Below are positions 25,670 through 35,495 of a stretch of DNA of 62,169 nucleotides, in pieces. Origin of the DNA: Photobacterium jeanii (GTDB taxonomy: Bacteria > Pseudomonadota > Gammaproteobacteria > Enterobacterales > Vibrionaceae). Location of the stretch: the NCBI RefSeq assembly GCF_001650345.1, contig NZ_LVHF01000031.1:1-62169 (forward strand), read 5' to 3'. The translations under genes and the position numbers were made by a program. The notes below the pieces were generated by a model that was given only the letters and a program-made list of their open reading frames with translations, was not told where the DNA came from and ran no database searches. Position 1 is the stretch's first letter. Every line of letters starts with the position of its first letter.

Positions 25670-26198
25670 ATTAATTTCATATCCCTGTGGCAATCCGCAT
25701 TATGGTATACCAATATGCGTAACTATGTGAATCTCACCCCACTTATTGTTGTGGTGGCGGCTATCGACTCAGGCTTAAGTTGCATGATTATTCAGCGCAA
25801 CTATGCTCACACTCCGCTGCATTCCTTTTTCGGTTAGTAGGCCAACATTTTATTTATTATAAAAACGGCTCAACCTCGAATTATCTTGACTGAGATTGAT
25901 TCATCGAGGGCGTAACCTTGTATACTGGTGGTATTTTGCGCCACTGTGATAAAAAAATCGCGCATTATTGTAGAGAATTTATTTTTTACCATTGGGAACT
26001 TTACCTAGTTCGGTAAGTCTTACTTAGTGCTCATGCTGTAAATTGCTTTTATTTTGCCTTGTAGCCGAAAGGGTTATAGCCAATTGAAAGTGAAGCCAAT
26101 GTGCTGATATTCAACAAGGGCAAGGTGAAGGCATTGGATTCGCTAGTAACAAATTAGTGACGCACGAGTGCAAGACAGATATAGGAGTAACCGCTCGA
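25670..26198. other. nadB-rpoE divergent intergenic region (529 bp)
   Basis: The region holds the promoters of nadB (minus) and of the rpoE operon (plus). The sigma-E promoter at 25995-26022 is the clearest element. I looked for an rseD-like leader peptide between that promoter and rpoE: the ATG-started frames there stop within 3 codons. The A/T-rich part around 25840-25980 may hold a sigma-70 promoter but no convincing pair was found. Confidence 0.65.
25995..26022 (+). promoter_or_regulatory. Sigma-E promoter of the rpoE operon
   Basis: GGAACTT at 25995-26001, a 16-base spacer, then TCTTA at 26018-26022. The -35 matches the sigma-E consensus GGAACTT exactly, with correct spacing and a good -10. 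It lies ~175 bases upstream of the rpoE start, so the operon is probably autoregulated as in E. coli. Confidence 0.8.
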
Positions 26199-26780
26199 AT
26201 GAGCGAGCAGCAAACTGATCAGGTATTAATCGAGCGAGTACAACGCGGTGACAAACAAGCTTTCAACTTATTAGTGGTGAAGTACCAAAATAAGGTGTGT
26301 AACTTGGTGTCTCGCTATGTGAGCAATTCCGGTGATGTGCCAGACGTGGCACAAGAAGCGTTTATTAAAGCGTACCGTGCATTGCCGACTTTCCGTGGCG
26401 AAAGTGCGTTTTACACATGGCTTTATCGTATCGCGGTTAATACTGCAAAAAATTACTTAGTGGCTCAGGGGCGTCGCCCGCCAGCTTTCGATGTTGACGC
26501 TGAAGATGCGGAATATTACGAAAGTGGCAGTGCGTTAAAAGAAATATCGAACCCTGAGAACCATATGTTGTCAGAAGAATTAAAGCAGGTTGTGTTCAGT
26601 ACCATTGAAGGGCTGCCTGATGATCTCAAAACCGCAATCTCGTTACGTGAACTGGATGGTCTAAGTTACGAGGAAATTGCTGAGGTAATGGGGTGTCCTG
26701 TGGGTACGGTACGTTCTCGTATTTTCCGAGCGCGTGAAGCGGTCGAAAAACGCATCCGTCCTTTGATGCAACAACATTAA
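26199..26780 (+). CDS. rpoE: RNA polymerase sigma-E factor
   Basis: This 193-aa extracytoplasmic-function sigma factor directs the envelope-stress response. Region 2 (DQVLIERVQRGDKQAFNLLV through AFIKAYRALPTFRGESAFYT) and region 4 (LRELDGLSYEEIAEVMGCPV, then GTVRSRIFRAREAVEKR) are complete. The ATG at 26199 is preceded by AGGAG and begins MSEQQTDQVLIERVQRGD as in other RpoE. The frame upstream to 26157 is not conserved. The anti-sigma genes rseA and rseB and then rseC follow. Confidence 0.97.
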   Translation: MSEQQTDQVLIERVQRGDKQAFNLLVVKYQNKVCNLVSRYVSNSGDVPDVAQEAFIKAYRALPTFRGESAFYTWLYRIAVNTAKNYLVAQGRRPPAFDVDAEDAEYYESGSALKEISNPENHMLSEELKQVVFSTIEGLPDDLKTAISLRELDGLSYEEIAEVMGCPVGTVRSRIFRAREAVEKRIRPLMQQH

Positions 26781-26804
26781 TGTTGAGCCAAACGGTGAAA
26801 AAAG

Positions 26805-27473
26805 ATGGCTGATAAAGAAAAAATTTCGGCGTTGTTAGACGGTGAAGATTTAGATCAGAGCATTATCAATGCGCTGACAGTCGACAGAGAAAGCGAGCAA
26901 GCTTGGCAAGACTTCAACCTTATTGGTGATGTCATGCGTGGCGATGCACCGCAATGCAAGGAATGGAATATTGCTGACAGTGTCGCGTTGGCGCTCGAAG
27001 CCGAGCCTGCTCATACAGGTGCGGTGACGACAGTTGAAACGGCTGAAGAGTTGGCGCCTGTGGTGGACATCAATACGGTTCGCCAAACACCAGAAGCTCA
27101 GCCAACACCACGTGAAGCGCGTCGTAGCTTGCCAGGTTGGTTAACTCAGTTTGGTCAGGTTGCCATGGCGGCAGGGGTGTCATTAGCTGTAATTGTTGGC
27201 GTACAACAATACAATGGTGGCGATGGCACTATGATCGAAACGGCGTCAGATTCTCAGCTTTCCGTTTTACCTACTGTACCTTTTGCTGGTACTGCTGAAC
27301 CCGTTAGTTTAACCCGTGAAAGTGTTCGTCCTGCGCATAACCAAGCGCCAAGCGAAGCACAAATCATGGAGCAGCGTCGTCGCATCAACGCGATGTTGCA
27401 AGATTATGAATTACAGCTACGCCTCAATGCCGAAGATGGCAGCATTGATCGTTCGTTGCTGGAAAATCAGTAA
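26805..27473 (+). CDS. rseA: Anti-sigma-E factor RseA
   Basis: This 222-aa inner-membrane anti-sigma factor holds RpoE until it is cut by DegS and RseP. The N-terminal cytoplasmic sigma-binding domain is recognisable (KEKISALLDGEDLDQSIINA, WQDFNLIGDVMRGD). A single membrane segment lies at about residues 113-135 (TQFGQVAMAAGVSLAVIVGV), followed by an ~87-residue periplasmic domain. The middle linker is proline-rich. The gene begins 24 bases after rpoE. Confidence 0.94.
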   Translation: MADKEKISALLDGEDLDQSIINALTVDRESEQAWQDFNLIGDVMRGDAPQCKEWNIADSVALALEAEPAHTGAVTTVETAEELAPVVDINTVRQTPEAQPTPREARRSLPGWLTQFGQVAMAAGVSLAVIVGVQQYNGGDGTMIETASDSQLSVLPTVPFAGTAEPVSLTRESVRPAHNQAPSEAQIMEQRRRINAMLQDYELQLRLNAEDGSIDRSLLENQ

Positions 27474-27530
27474 TTCAAAAATAAGCCGAATCTGACGACG
27501 GTGAGGTTCGGCGTAATTGATGGCGGATAA

Positions 27531-28514
27531 ATGAAAAAATTCCTGGTCGGTGCGGCGACACTGGTCAGCCTATTGATGCCATGGCAAGCCTCCGCAGAAG
27601 AGCCGGTTTCTTCTGCGGAGGCTTTGTTGCATCAAATGGATGTAGCAAGCCGCGAGCTGAGCTACGAGTTGTCGTACATTCTTATTAAGAAAAACAGTAT
27701 TGAGCCACTGCGCTATTCTCATGCACAAGTTGAAGGCGAGACCTTTGCCCAGCTCGTGTATTTGAGCGGTCCACCGCGCGAGGTGATCCAGCGCGGCAGC
27801 GAAGTCAGTTACTTTGAGCCTGGGCTAGATGCCTTCACTATCGACAGCAATAAAATGGTGGCACCTCTGCCGCCAATGATGAAAGTGAATGTGGATGATT
27901 TAGTCGATAACTACGACTTCATCTCCATGGGCAGAGCTCGCGAAGCGGGTGTGGCTTGTGATGTAGTGCGTATTGCCCCCAAAGATGGTACTCGTTATTC
28001 CTACTTATTGTGGCTTGATACCCGCAGTAACTTGGTGATGCGTGCTGATTTGCTTGACCGTGATGGTGAGCCGTTAGAGCAATACCGTGCTGTGTCTTAT
28101 GTTGTGAACCCTAAAATTAGCGATGTGCTCAAGCAGCGTTTGATCAGTGTTGAACGTCCCGTTGTGGTGCAAGTGCCGCCGCAACCGCAAGCTGAGTTAG
28201 CTTGGCAAGTGAAATGGTTGCCACAAGGCTTTGAGTCGGTGTCGCGTAATCGCCACCGTTTATTGATGACCGAGCGTCCCGTTGAGAGCAAAATGTTCAG
28301 CGATGGGTTGTTTAGCTTCTCTATCTACGTGGGTGAAGCCGATGGTTTTACCGTGCGTGAGCAATTGGTACGCCAAGGGCGCCGCACACTACACAGCTAT
28401 ATGAAAGGCAATATCGAGGTGACTGTGGTGGGTGATATTCCGCCAGCCACCGCCCGTCGTGTTGCCGAGTCGGTGTCGTTTAATCGTCCGGCGAAAACGG
28501 AACAAGTACAATGA
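27531..28514 (+). CDS. rseB: Sigma-E regulatory protein RseB
   Basis: This 327-aa periplasmic protein (MucB/RseB family) binds the periplasmic domain of RseA and shields it from DegS; it senses mislocalised lipoproteins and lipopolysaccharide. A signal peptide is clear (KKFLVGAATLVSLLMPWQAS, cut after ASA). The two-domain structure is visible: a LolA-like N-terminal part with GREVSYFEPGLDAFTI-type strands and a C-terminal domain (WQVKWLPQGFESVSRNRHRL). Its stop overlaps the rseC start by 4 bases. Confidence 0.94.
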   Translation: MKKFLVGAATLVSLLMPWQASAEEPVSSAEALLHQMDVASRELSYELSYILIKKNSIEPLRYSHAQVEGETFAQLVYLSGPPREVIQRGSEVSYFEPGLDAFTIDSNKMVAPLPPMMKVNVDDLVDNYDFISMGRAREAGVACDVVRIAPKDGTRYSYLLWLDTRSNLVMRADLLDRDGEPLEQYRAVSYVVNPKISDVLKQRLISVERPVVVQVPPQPQAELAWQVKWLPQGFESVSRNRHRLLMTERPVESKMFSDGLFSFSIYVGEADGFTVREQLVRQGRRTLHSYMKGNIEVTVVGDIPPATARRVAESVSFNRPAKTEQVQ

Positions 28515-29008
28515 TGCGATCATTAGCCACTGTGGTGGCTGTGGAACCTCAGGCGATCACGGTGAGCTGTCAGCAAGAAACCAGCTGCGGGCACTGTGCG
28601 TCGCGTGATAGTTGCGGCACAGGGATAGTGTCAAAAGCCGTACCGGGCCGCGCGCATACGATGACAATCACGACCACTGAAAAAGTGGCCGTGGGTGATG
28701 TGGTCGAAATCGGTCTAGCTGAAAAAAGTATGTTGAGTTCAGCCTTGCTGGTTTACCTGCTTCCGCTACTCTTTTTAATAGTAGGGACAGTGGCAGGTCA
28801 GTGGTGGTTTATTGATTTGGCCCAAGGGAGTGAACTCGGGGTGATTGCCAGTGCGGTGAGCTGCGCAGCAATCGGATTAGCGGTCGCGCGCTTTATTGCA
28901 CGACGCATTGAAGGGCAATCTGCCTATACCCCGAGCTTAATTCGCGTACTTGGGGCGAAAATATCGACTGGCGCAGTAATAAATGCCGCAAGCAAAGATA
29001 GCGACTAG
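28511..29008 (+). CDS. rseC: SoxR-reducing/sigma-E operon protein RseC
   Basis: This 165-aa inner-membrane protein of the RseC/MucC family has an N-terminal cysteine cluster (CQQETSCGHCASRDSCGTGI), typical for this family, and two membrane segments (about 76-97 and 106-128). In E. coli RseC takes part in reducing SoxR; a role in the sigma-E response is minor. The start ATG overlaps the rseB stop (ATGA), so the genes are translationally coupled. It is the last gene of the rpoE operon; lepA follows 77 bases on without a visible terminator. Confidence 0.92.
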   Translation: MMRSLATVVAVEPQAITVSCQQETSCGHCASRDSCGTGIVSKAVPGRAHTMTITTTEKVAVGDVVEIGLAEKSMLSSALLVYLLPLLFLIVGTVAGQWWFIDLAQGSELGVIASAVSCAAIGLAVARFIARRIEGQSAYTPSLIRVLGAKISTGAVINAASKDSD

Positions 29009-29085
29009 GCGGGAAATTCGGTAGAATCCGTCAACTTGATCGTTTGATCCCATTCATTTTAATCACGAGTTAGTCACGCCAATTC

Positions 29086-30882
29086 ATGAAGCACATTCGT
29101 AACTTTTCGATTATTGCACATATCGACCATGGTAAGTCGACCTTATCCGACCGCTTGATTCAAGTCTGTGGTGGCCTTTCCGATCGTGAAATGGCTGCTC
29201 AGGTTCTGGATTCCATGGATCTTGAACGCGAACGCGGTATCACTATCAAAGCGCAAAGTGTAACCCTTGATTACACCGCTAAAGATGGCGAAACCTACCA
29301 ATTAAACTTTATCGACACCCCAGGGCACGTTGACTTCTCGTACGAAGTATCGCGTTCATTGGCGGCCTGTGAAGGTGCGTTATTGGTTGTCGATGCTGGT
29401 CAGGGTGTGGAAGCACAAACTCTGGCTAACTGTTACACCGCTATCGAAATGGATCTAGAGGTTGTGCCAATCTTGAACAAGATTGACCTTCCAGCTGCTG
29501 ATCCTGAGCGTGTGGCAGAAGAGATTGAAGAAATTGTAGGTATCGATGCCCTAGAAGCGACGCGCTGTTCTGCGAAGACGGGTCTAGGTGTTGAAGATGT
29601 TCTAGAAAACATCGTATCTGCAATTCCAGCACCAGAAGGTGATCCAGAAGCGCCGCTACAAGCGCTGATTATCGACTCTTGGTTCGATAACTACCTAGGT
29701 GTTGTTTCTTTGGTACGTATCAAAAACGGTAAGCTGAAGAAAAACGACAAAATTAAAGTGATGAGCACCGGCCAAGTATGGGGTGTGGATCGCTTGGGTA
29801 TCTTTACGCCGAAACAAATCGACACACAAGAGCTAAACACTGGCGAAGTAGGTTGGGTTGTTTGTGGTATTAAAGACATCCTAGGTGCACCTGTAGGTGA
29901 TACCTTAACGCATGCGAAAAATGGTTGTGAAGAACAGCTACCGGGTTTCCAAAAAGTGAAGCCACAGGTATACGCGGGTCTGTTCCCTGTATCGTCTGAC
30001 GATTACGAGAACTTCCGTGATGCACTAGGCAAACTAAGCCTGAACGATGCATCGTTGTTCTACGAGCCAGAAAGCTCTGCGGCACTAGGCTTTGGTTTCC
30101 GTTGTGGTTTCCTTGGCATGCTGCACATGGAAATCATCCAAGAGCGTCTTGAGCGTGAATACGATTTGGACCTGATCACCACGGCACCAACAGTAGTGTA
30201 CGAAGTGACCAAGACCGACGGCGAAACTATGTATGTTGATAGCCCAGCAAAACTGCCAGCTGTGAACGACATTGAAGTTGTTGGTGAGCCAATCGCACGT
30301 TGTAACATCCTAGTACCTTCTGATTACTTGGGTAACGTAATTACACTGTGTGTTGAAAAACGTGGTGTACAGGTAGACATGGTTTACCACGGTAACCAAG
30401 TAGCGCTAACTTACGACATTCCAATGTCTGAAGTAGTACTGGATTTCTTCGACCGCTTGAAATCAACGTCTCGCGGCTACGCATCGTTGGATTACAACTT
30501 CCACCGCTACGAAGAATCAGACATGGTACGTGTTGATATCCTGCTAAATGGTGACCGTGTTGATGCACTGGCTATCATTACGCACAAAGACAACGCACAG
30601 TACCGTGGTCGTGATCTGGTTGAGAAGATGAAAGAATTCATCCCTCGTCAGATGTTCGATATTGCTATTCAAGCGGCGATTGGTAACCACATCATTGCGC
30701 GTTCTACCGTTAAGCAGTTACGTAAAAACGTAATCGCGAAATGTTACGGTGGTGACGTGAGCCGTAAGAAGAAACTGCTACAGAAGCAGAAAGAAGGTAA
30801 GAAGCGTATGAAGCAGATCGGTAACGTTGAACTGCCTCAAGAAGCTTTCCTCGCTATTCTGCATGTAGGTAAAGATAAATAA
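29086..30882 (+). CDS. lepA: Elongation factor 4 (LepA)
   Basis: This 598-aa ribosome-bound GTPase is connected with translation fidelity and ribosome biogenesis. G-domain motifs are complete: G1 HIDHGKST, G2 with RGITIKAQ, G3 DTPGHVDF, G4 NKID. The LepA-specific C-terminal domain is also present ([40 protein letters not shown]). Start ATG 29086 begins [19 protein letters not shown]. It leads the lepA-lepB-rnc-era-recO-pdxJ-acpS series. Confidence 0.97.
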   Translation: MKHIRNFSIIAHIDHGKSTLSDRLIQVCGGLSDREMAAQVLDSMDLERERGITIKAQSVTLDYTAKDGETYQLNFIDTPGHVDFSYEVSRSLAACEGALLVVDAGQGVEAQTLANCYTAIEMDLEVVPILNKIDLPAADPERVAEEIEEIVGIDALEATRCSAKTGLGVEDVLENIVSAIPAPEGDPEAPLQALIIDSWFDNYLGVVSLVRIKNGKLKKNDKIKVMSTGQVWGVDRLGIFTPKQIDTQELNTGEVGWVVCGIKDILGAPVGDTLTHAKNGCEEQLPGFQKVKPQVYAGLFPVSSDDYENFRDALGKLSLNDASLFYEPESSAALGFGFRCGFLGMLHMEIIQERLEREYDLDLITTAPTVVYEVTKTDGETMYVDSPAKLPAVNDIEVVGEPIARCNILVPSDYLGNVITLCVEKRGVQVDMVYHGNQVALTYDIPMSEVVLDFFDRLKSTSRGYASLDYNFHRYEESDMVRVDILLNGDRVDALAIITHKDNAQYRGRDLVEKMKEFIPRQMFDIAIQAAIGNHIIARSTVKQLRKNVIAKCYGGDVSRKKKLLQKQKEGKKRMKQIGNVELPQEAFLAILHVGKDK

Positions 30883-30938
30883 GGATCGTGAGGTTAGCTC
30901 TTTGCAAGCAAAGAATAACTGATGGTTTTTATTAAGAA

Positions 30939-30984
30939 AAAGAGAAAGTCTGAGTTTATTTACGTAAACTTGTACTTTCTCTTT
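30939..30984 (+). other. Long imperfect hairpin between lepA and lepB
   Basis: The outer arm AAAGAGAAAGT (30939-30949) pairs with ACTTTCTCTTT (30974-30984), and the inner arm AGTTTA (30953-30958) pairs with TAAACT (30965-30970). They are joined by two G-U wobbles and one mismatch, giving about 19 pairs and a 6-base loop. No T-run follows, so it is not a standard terminator. Position and shape suit an RNase III substrate upstream of lepB-rnc-era. Confidence 0.6.
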
Positions 30985-31073
30985 GCTTGTTGAGTAAGGC
31001 TGTAAATTTTGCTGTCTTATACAACAGTAGCTCTGCTGTTAGGCAGAGTTGGGTTCAACTATTAGGGATTATA

Positions 31074-31973
31074 ATGGCAAATCTGTTTTCGTTATTTTTG
31101 GTATTGGCAACCTTAGCGACCGGTATCATTTGGGCATTGGATAAATTTGTCTGGGCGCCAAAGCGCCAGTTAAAGATTGAGGCAGCCGCCGCCAATGCAG
31201 GCGAAGATGTAGATGCCGAAGTTCTTAATTCTGTTGCCCCACAACCGGTATGGGTTGAGCAAACGGCTTCGCTCTTTCCGGTTATCGCACTGATAATGGT
31301 GTTTCGCTCATTTATTTATGAGCCGTTCCAGATCCCATCCGGCTCAATGATGCCGACGTTACTCGTGGGGGATTTCATTCTGGTTGAGAAATTTAGCTAC
31401 GGCATGCGTGATCCTGTGTTCCGCCACAAGTTGGTTGAAACTGGTGAGCCAGAGCGTGGCGATATCGTGGTGTTTAAGTTCCCACCTCAACCAAACATCG
31501 ATTACATCAAACGTGTGATTGGCTTACCTGGTGACACAGTGCGTTACGGCGCCAACAAGCAATTGTGTGTGGCGAAAAAAGGAAGCGCAGACTGTCAGCC
31601 AGTACCGCTGTCTAATATGGTGGATACTGACTTCATTGACGGTCGTACACAACTGGTCCAGTTTGATGAACAGCTGACAGAAACTGGTCACCAAATTTTG
31701 GTGAACCCACTTAAGCGTGACCGTACGCTTGCCTATCAACCACGTCCTGGCGTGAGCGAGTGGGTAGTGCCGGAAGGCCAGTATTTTGTAATGGGTGATA
31801 ACCGCGATAACAGTGCTGACAGCCGCTACTGGGGCTTCGTACCTGAAGCTAACCTAGTGGGCAAGGCGGTCGGGATCTGGATCAGCTTTGAGTTTGAACG
31901 AGGTGCAGATAGTGCACTACCTTCTTGGATTCCTACCGACGTGCGTTTTAGCCGTGTCGGTGGCATAGACTGA
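31074..31973 (+). CDS. lepB: Signal peptidase I
   Basis: This 299-aa membrane peptidase removes signal peptides from secreted proteins. The N-terminal membrane segment ([19 protein letters not shown]) and a second at about 66-82 precede the catalytic domain. The catalytic serine motif [10 protein letters not shown] (Ser91) and lysine motif [12 protein letters not shown] (Lys146) are intact, as is the C-terminal box [17 protein letters not shown]. The ATG at 31074 follows AGGGATTATA. The frame extends upstream to 30987 but without family likeness. Confidence 0.97.
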   Translation: MANLFSLFLVLATLATGIIWALDKFVWAPKRQLKIEAAAANAGEDVDAEVLNSVAPQPVWVEQTASLFPVIALIMVFRSFIYEPFQIPSGSMMPTLLVGDFILVEKFSYGMRDPVFRHKLVETGEPERGDIVVFKFPPQPNIDYIKRVIGLPGDTVRYGANKQLCVAKKGSADCQPVPLSNMVDTDFIDGRTQLVQFDEQLTETGHQILVNPLKRDRTLAYQPRPGVSEWVVPEGQYFVMGDNRDNSADSRYWGFVPEANLVGKAVGIWISFEFERGADSALPSWIPTDVRFSRVGGID

Positions 31974-31983
31974 TCGAGATAAG

Positions 31984-32658
31984 ATGACATCTCCTGCAAA
32001 TAGACTTCAGCGTAAGCTGGGCTACCAATTTAACAATTTAGAATTACTTACTTTGGCGATGACTCACCGCAGCGCCAATGGTACTCACAACGAGCGTCTA
32101 GAATTTCTAGGTGACTCGATCCTGAGCTTTGTGATTGCTGATGACTTGTACCACCGTTTCCCTGAAGTGGACGAAGGTGATATGAGCCGCATGCGTGCCA
32201 CACTCGTACGTGGTAAAACGCTAGCAGAGCTAGGTCGTGAGTTTGATTTGGGTGATCACCTGCTACTTGGTCCGGGTGAATTGAAGAGTGGCGGTTACCG
32301 TCGTGATTCCATTTTGGCGGACTGTGTGGAAGCGATCATCGGTGCTATCTACCTTGATAGCGATATCGAAGTGGTACGCGGCATTGTATTGAGCTGGTAC
32401 AAAACTCGCTTAGAGACGATCAAGCCGGGTATCAACCAGAAAGATCCAAAAACACGACTACAGGAATGCTTGCAAGGCCGTCGTTTGCCACTGCCTGCGT
32501 ATACTGTAACTAAGGTACACGGTGAAGCTCATAACCAAGAGTTCACTGTACAGTGTGAAGTAACAGGTTTGGATAAGCCTGTGATCGGTAAAGGCGGCAG
32601 TCGGCGCAAGGCAGAGCAGGCAGCGGCAGAAATTGCGCTTAAGCAGTTGGAATCATGA
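31984..32658 (+). CDS. rnc: Ribonuclease III
   Basis: This 224-aa double-strand-specific endoribonuclease processes rRNA and mRNA. The catalytic signature [19 protein letters not shown] is present with the acidic residues Glu40 and Asp44 and, later, [14 protein letters not shown] double-stranded-RNA-binding domain forms the C-terminal third ([38 protein letters not shown]). It starts 10 bases after lepB and overlaps era by 4 bases. Confidence 0.98.
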   Translation: MTSPANRLQRKLGYQFNNLELLTLAMTHRSANGTHNERLEFLGDSILSFVIADDLYHRFPEVDEGDMSRMRATLVRGKTLAELGREFDLGDHLLLGPGELKSGGYRRDSILADCVEAIIGAIYLDSDIEVVRGIVLSWYKTRLETIKPGINQKDPKTRLQECLQGRRLPLPAYTVTKVHGEAHNQEFTVQCEVTGLDKPVIGKGGSRRKAEQAAAEIALKQLES

Positions 32659-33560
32659 CAGATAAACAACATTGCGGCTTTGTTGCCATTGTAGGTCGCC
32701 CGAACGTTGGTAAATCGACGCTCCTGAACCGCTTGGTGGGCCAGAAGCTTTCGATTACTTCGCGTAAACCGCAAACTACGCGTCACCGTATCATGGGTGT
32801 TGATACCCGTGATGGTTACCAAGCGGTATACGTTGATACCCCAGGGCTTCACATCGAAGAGAAGCGTACGATCAACCGTTTGATGAACCGTGCAGCAAGC
32901 AGTTCATTGACCGATGTTGAGCTAGTGCTGTTCTTGGTGGATGGCACCATGTGGACTAAAGACGATGAAATGGTACTGAACAAGCTAGCGAAAGCTGAGC
33001 TGCCAACAGTGCTATTGGTTAACAAAGTCGACAACGTGAAAGACAAGCACGAGCTGTTCCCACATCTTCAACACCTATCTGAGAAGATGAAATTTGTGGA
33101 CGTTGTGCCTGTATCTGCGAAACACGGTACTAACGTGGACGCGGTTGAGAAAATCGTGCGCGAGCACCTACCTGAATGTGAATACTACTTCCCTGAAGAG
33201 TACGTGACTGACCGTTCGCAACGTTTTATGGCCTCGGAAATCATCCGTGAAAAACTGATGCGTTTCACTGGCGATGAATTGCCATACTCGGTAACGGTAG
33301 AAATCGAGCGTTTCGATTACAACCCTGATACCGATGGTTTCGATATCAATGGTTTGATTCTGGTTGAACGTAAAGGCCAGAAGAAAATGGTGATCGGTAA
33401 AGGTGGCGATAAGATCAAAACTATTGGCCGTGAAGCACGTATTGATATGGAAGATTTGTTCGAGCGTAAAGTTTACCTAGAACTGTGGGTGAAAGTGAAA
33501 TCAGGTTGGGCAGATGACGAACGCGCACTGCGTAGCCTAGGTTACATCGACGATCTATAA
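32655..33560 (+). CDS. era: GTPase Era
   Basis: This 301-aa GTPase binds the 3' end of 16S rRNA and helps assemble the small subunit. The G-domain motifs are GRPNVGKST (P-loop, residues 14-22), DTPG, and NKVD. The C-terminal KH domain has the [20 protein letters not shown] signature. The start overlaps the rnc stop by 4 bases, the standard rnc-era coupling. Confidence 0.98.
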   Translation: MTDKQHCGFVAIVGRPNVGKSTLLNRLVGQKLSITSRKPQTTRHRIMGVDTRDGYQAVYVDTPGLHIEEKRTINRLMNRAASSSLTDVELVLFLVDGTMWTKDDEMVLNKLAKAELPTVLLVNKVDNVKDKHELFPHLQHLSEKMKFVDVVPVSAKHGTNVDAVEKIVREHLPECEYYFPEEYVTDRSQRFMASEIIREKLMRFTGDELPYSVTVEIERFDYNPDTDGFDINGLILVERKGQKKMVIGKGGDKIKTIGREARIDMEDLFERKVYLELWVKVKSGWADDERALRSLGYIDDL

Positions 33561-33569
33561 GAAGGCACT

Positions 33570-34280
33570 ATGGAAGGGCTACAGCGTTGTTTTGTCCTCC
33601 ATACTCGTCCTTACAGTGAGACGAGCCTGATCCTTGACGTCTTTAGCGAGGATCACGGCCGTCTTACTTTACTTGCCAAAGGCGCCCGCCGAAAACGTTC
33701 CAATCTCAAAGGCTGTTTACAACCCTTTACCCCTTTATTCATGAAGTGGACGGGGCGTGGCAGTATGCCAACTCTGACTCAGGCAGAACCGATTTCGATT
33801 GGTTTGCCAATGCGCGGTTATATTTTGTATTCCGCGATTTACGTCAACGAATTAATTGCTCGAGTATTAGAAGCTAACACCCCATACCCTGTGTTGTTTC
33901 TGGACTATTTGAATGTGCTGCGAGAATTGGCACAAGCGGATAACCCAGAGCCAGCATTGCGACGGTTTGAACTTGCTTTGCTCAACCACCTCGGATACGG
34001 AATCGACTTTCTTCATTGCGCGGGAAGCGGTTTACCGGTTGAAGACACCATGACCTACAACTATCGCGAACAGCGCGGCTTTACCGCATCGATGACGGTG
34101 AGTCAGTTGACCTTTACGGGTGAACAGCTCAAAGCGATAGCGGCACGTCATTTTACCACCCCAGATCAGCTTCGGGCGGCAAAACGCTTTACACGTATTG
34201 CCTTAAAACCGTATCTTGGCGGGAAACCATTAAAAAGTAGGGAATTATTTATCCCTCGTTCAAGGAGTCTCGAAAAATGA
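33570..34280 (+). CDS. recO: DNA repair protein RecO
   Basis: This 236-aa protein loads RecA onto SSB-coated gaps together with RecR. The N-terminal OB fold is recognisable ([20 protein letters not shown], then [15 protein letters not shown]). The C-terminal helical part lacks the CxxC zinc cysteines, which is usual in enterobacterial and Vibrio RecO. It begins 9 bases after era and overlaps pdxJ by 4 bases. Confidence 0.95.
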   Translation: MEGLQRCFVLHTRPYSETSLILDVFSEDHGRLTLLAKGARRKRSNLKGCLQPFTPLFMKWTGRGSMPTLTQAEPISIGLPMRGYILYSAIYVNELIARVLEANTPYPVLFLDYLNVLRELAQADNPEPALRRFELALLNHLGYGIDFLHCAGSGLPVEDTMTYNYREQRGFTASMTVSQLTFTGEQLKAIAARHFTTPDQLRAAKRFTRIALKPYLGGKPLKSRELFIPRSRSLEK

Positions 34281-35008
34281 ACAACATACTACTCGGCGTC
34301 AATATCGATCATGTGGCTACCCTGCGTAATGCGCGCGGTACGCGTTACCCTGATCCTGTGCATGCAGCAGAAGTAGCTGAGCGTGCCGGTGCTGATGGTA
34401 TTACTATTCACCTGCGTGAAGACCGTCGTCACATCAATGACCGTGATGTACGTATCTTGCGCGAGACAATCCAAACCCGCATGAACCTTGAGATGGCGGT
34501 AACGGATGAAATGGTGGAGATCGCCTTGAACACTAAACCAGAATTCGTGTGTCTGGTACCAGAAAAGCGTGAAGAGCTGACTACTGAAGGTGGTTTGGAT
34601 GTTGCAGGTCAACTTGAGAAAGTGAAAGCAGCGACCGAAAAACTGACTGCCGCTGGCATTAAAGTGTCGCTATTTATCGATGCTGATCGCGAGCAAATTG
34701 ATGCCGCGCTTGCTTGTAATGCACCTTACATTGAGCTTCATACGGGTCACTACGCGGATGCGGAAACCGAAGAAGAGCAGCAAGCAGAGCTTAAACGTAT
34801 CGCGGCAGCAGCAAGTTACGCTGACGGTCTTGGTATCAAAGTGAACGCAGGTCATGGTCTGACGTACCACAACGTGAAGCCACTAGCTGCACTACCTGAA
34901 ATCTACGAGCTGAACATTGGTCACTCAATCATGGGACGTGCAATGTTTGACGGTTTAAGTAAAGCGGTTGCTGATATGCGTGCCATCATGCAGGAAGCGC
35001 GTCAGTAA
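34277..35008 (+). CDS. pdxJ: Pyridoxine 5'-phosphate synthase
   Basis: This 243-aa TIM-barrel enzyme condenses deoxyxylulose 5-phosphate with 3-amino-2-oxopropyl phosphate to make pyridoxine phosphate. Family motifs are [20 protein letters not shown] at the start, [12 protein letters not shown], and the phosphate-binding [11 protein letters not shown] and [10 protein letters not shown]. It is coupled to recO upstream and acpS downstream through overlapping start and stop codons. It is in the same vitamin B6 pathway as epd near the left end of this window. Confidence 0.98.
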   Translation: MNNILLGVNIDHVATLRNARGTRYPDPVHAAEVAERAGADGITIHLREDRRHINDRDVRILRETIQTRMNLEMAVTDEMVEIALNTKPEFVCLVPEKREELTTEGGLDVAGQLEKVKAATEKLTAAGIKVSLFIDADREQIDAALACNAPYIELHTGHYADAETEEEQQAELKRIAAAASYADGLGIKVNAGHGLTYHNVKPLAALPEIYELNIGHSIMGRAMFDGLSKAVADMRAIMQEARQ

Positions 35009-35391
35009 TGGCAATCCTTGGCTTGGGCACCGATATCGTTGAGATTGCTCGGTTGGAAAAGGTGTTGTCGCGCAGTACGGGGCAAGCCTTTGCAGAGCGA
35101 GTGCTAACCGAACCTGAGTTGGCAACCTTTGCTAGCATCAAGCTCCAAGCTCGCTTTCTTGCAAAGCGGTTTGCAGTGAAAGAAGCGGGGTCTAAAGCCT
35201 TGGGTACAGGTATTGCTTGTGGCGTGAGTTTTCAAGATTTTAATGTTGAGAACAACGAACTCGGTAAGCCGATCTTAACCTTATCAGGTAAGGCGGCAGA
35301 GTTGGCAGCGCAAATGGGCGTTAACCATGTTCACCTTACGATTGCTGATGAGCGCCGTTATGCGGTGGCGACCGTGATCTTGGAAAGCTAG
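35008..35391 (+). CDS. acpS: Holo-[acyl-carrier-protein] synthase
   Basis: This 127-aa phosphopantetheinyl transferase activates acyl-carrier protein. The metal-binding aspartate is in [17 protein letters not shown] (Asp9), and the second motif [16 protein letters not shown] holds the glutamate. The start ATG shares one base with the pdxJ stop. It is the last gene of the operon and is followed by the terminator at 35441. Confidence 0.97.
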   Translation: MAILGLGTDIVEIARLEKVLSRSTGQAFAERVLTEPELATFASIKLQARFLAKRFAVKEAGSKALGTGIACGVSFQDFNVENNELGKPILTLSGKAAELAAQMGVNHVHLTIADERRYAVATVILES

Positions 35392-35440
35392 CTTTCACCC
35401 CCAAGGGGATGACGCCTAACAGGTGAGCCACTAGTTATGA

Positions 35441-35467
35441 AAAAGGAGAGCCTCGGCTCTCCTTTTT
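35441..35467. terminator. Bidirectional terminator between acpS and barA
   Basis: A strong stem AAAAGGAGAGC/GCTCTCCTTTT with a CTCG loop has T-runs on both strands. Confidence 0.93.
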
Positions 35468-35495
35468 TGTGTCGTATATCGTGATGTGAATATGG

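Noticed and set aside
25646..25837. 63-codon ORF in the nadB-rpoE gap
   Set aside because: It begins inside nadB on the opposite strand, has no ribosome-binding site, and shows no recognisable family.
26023..26198. RseD-type leader peptide upstream of rpoE
   Set aside because: ATG-started frames in the leader end within 3 codons.
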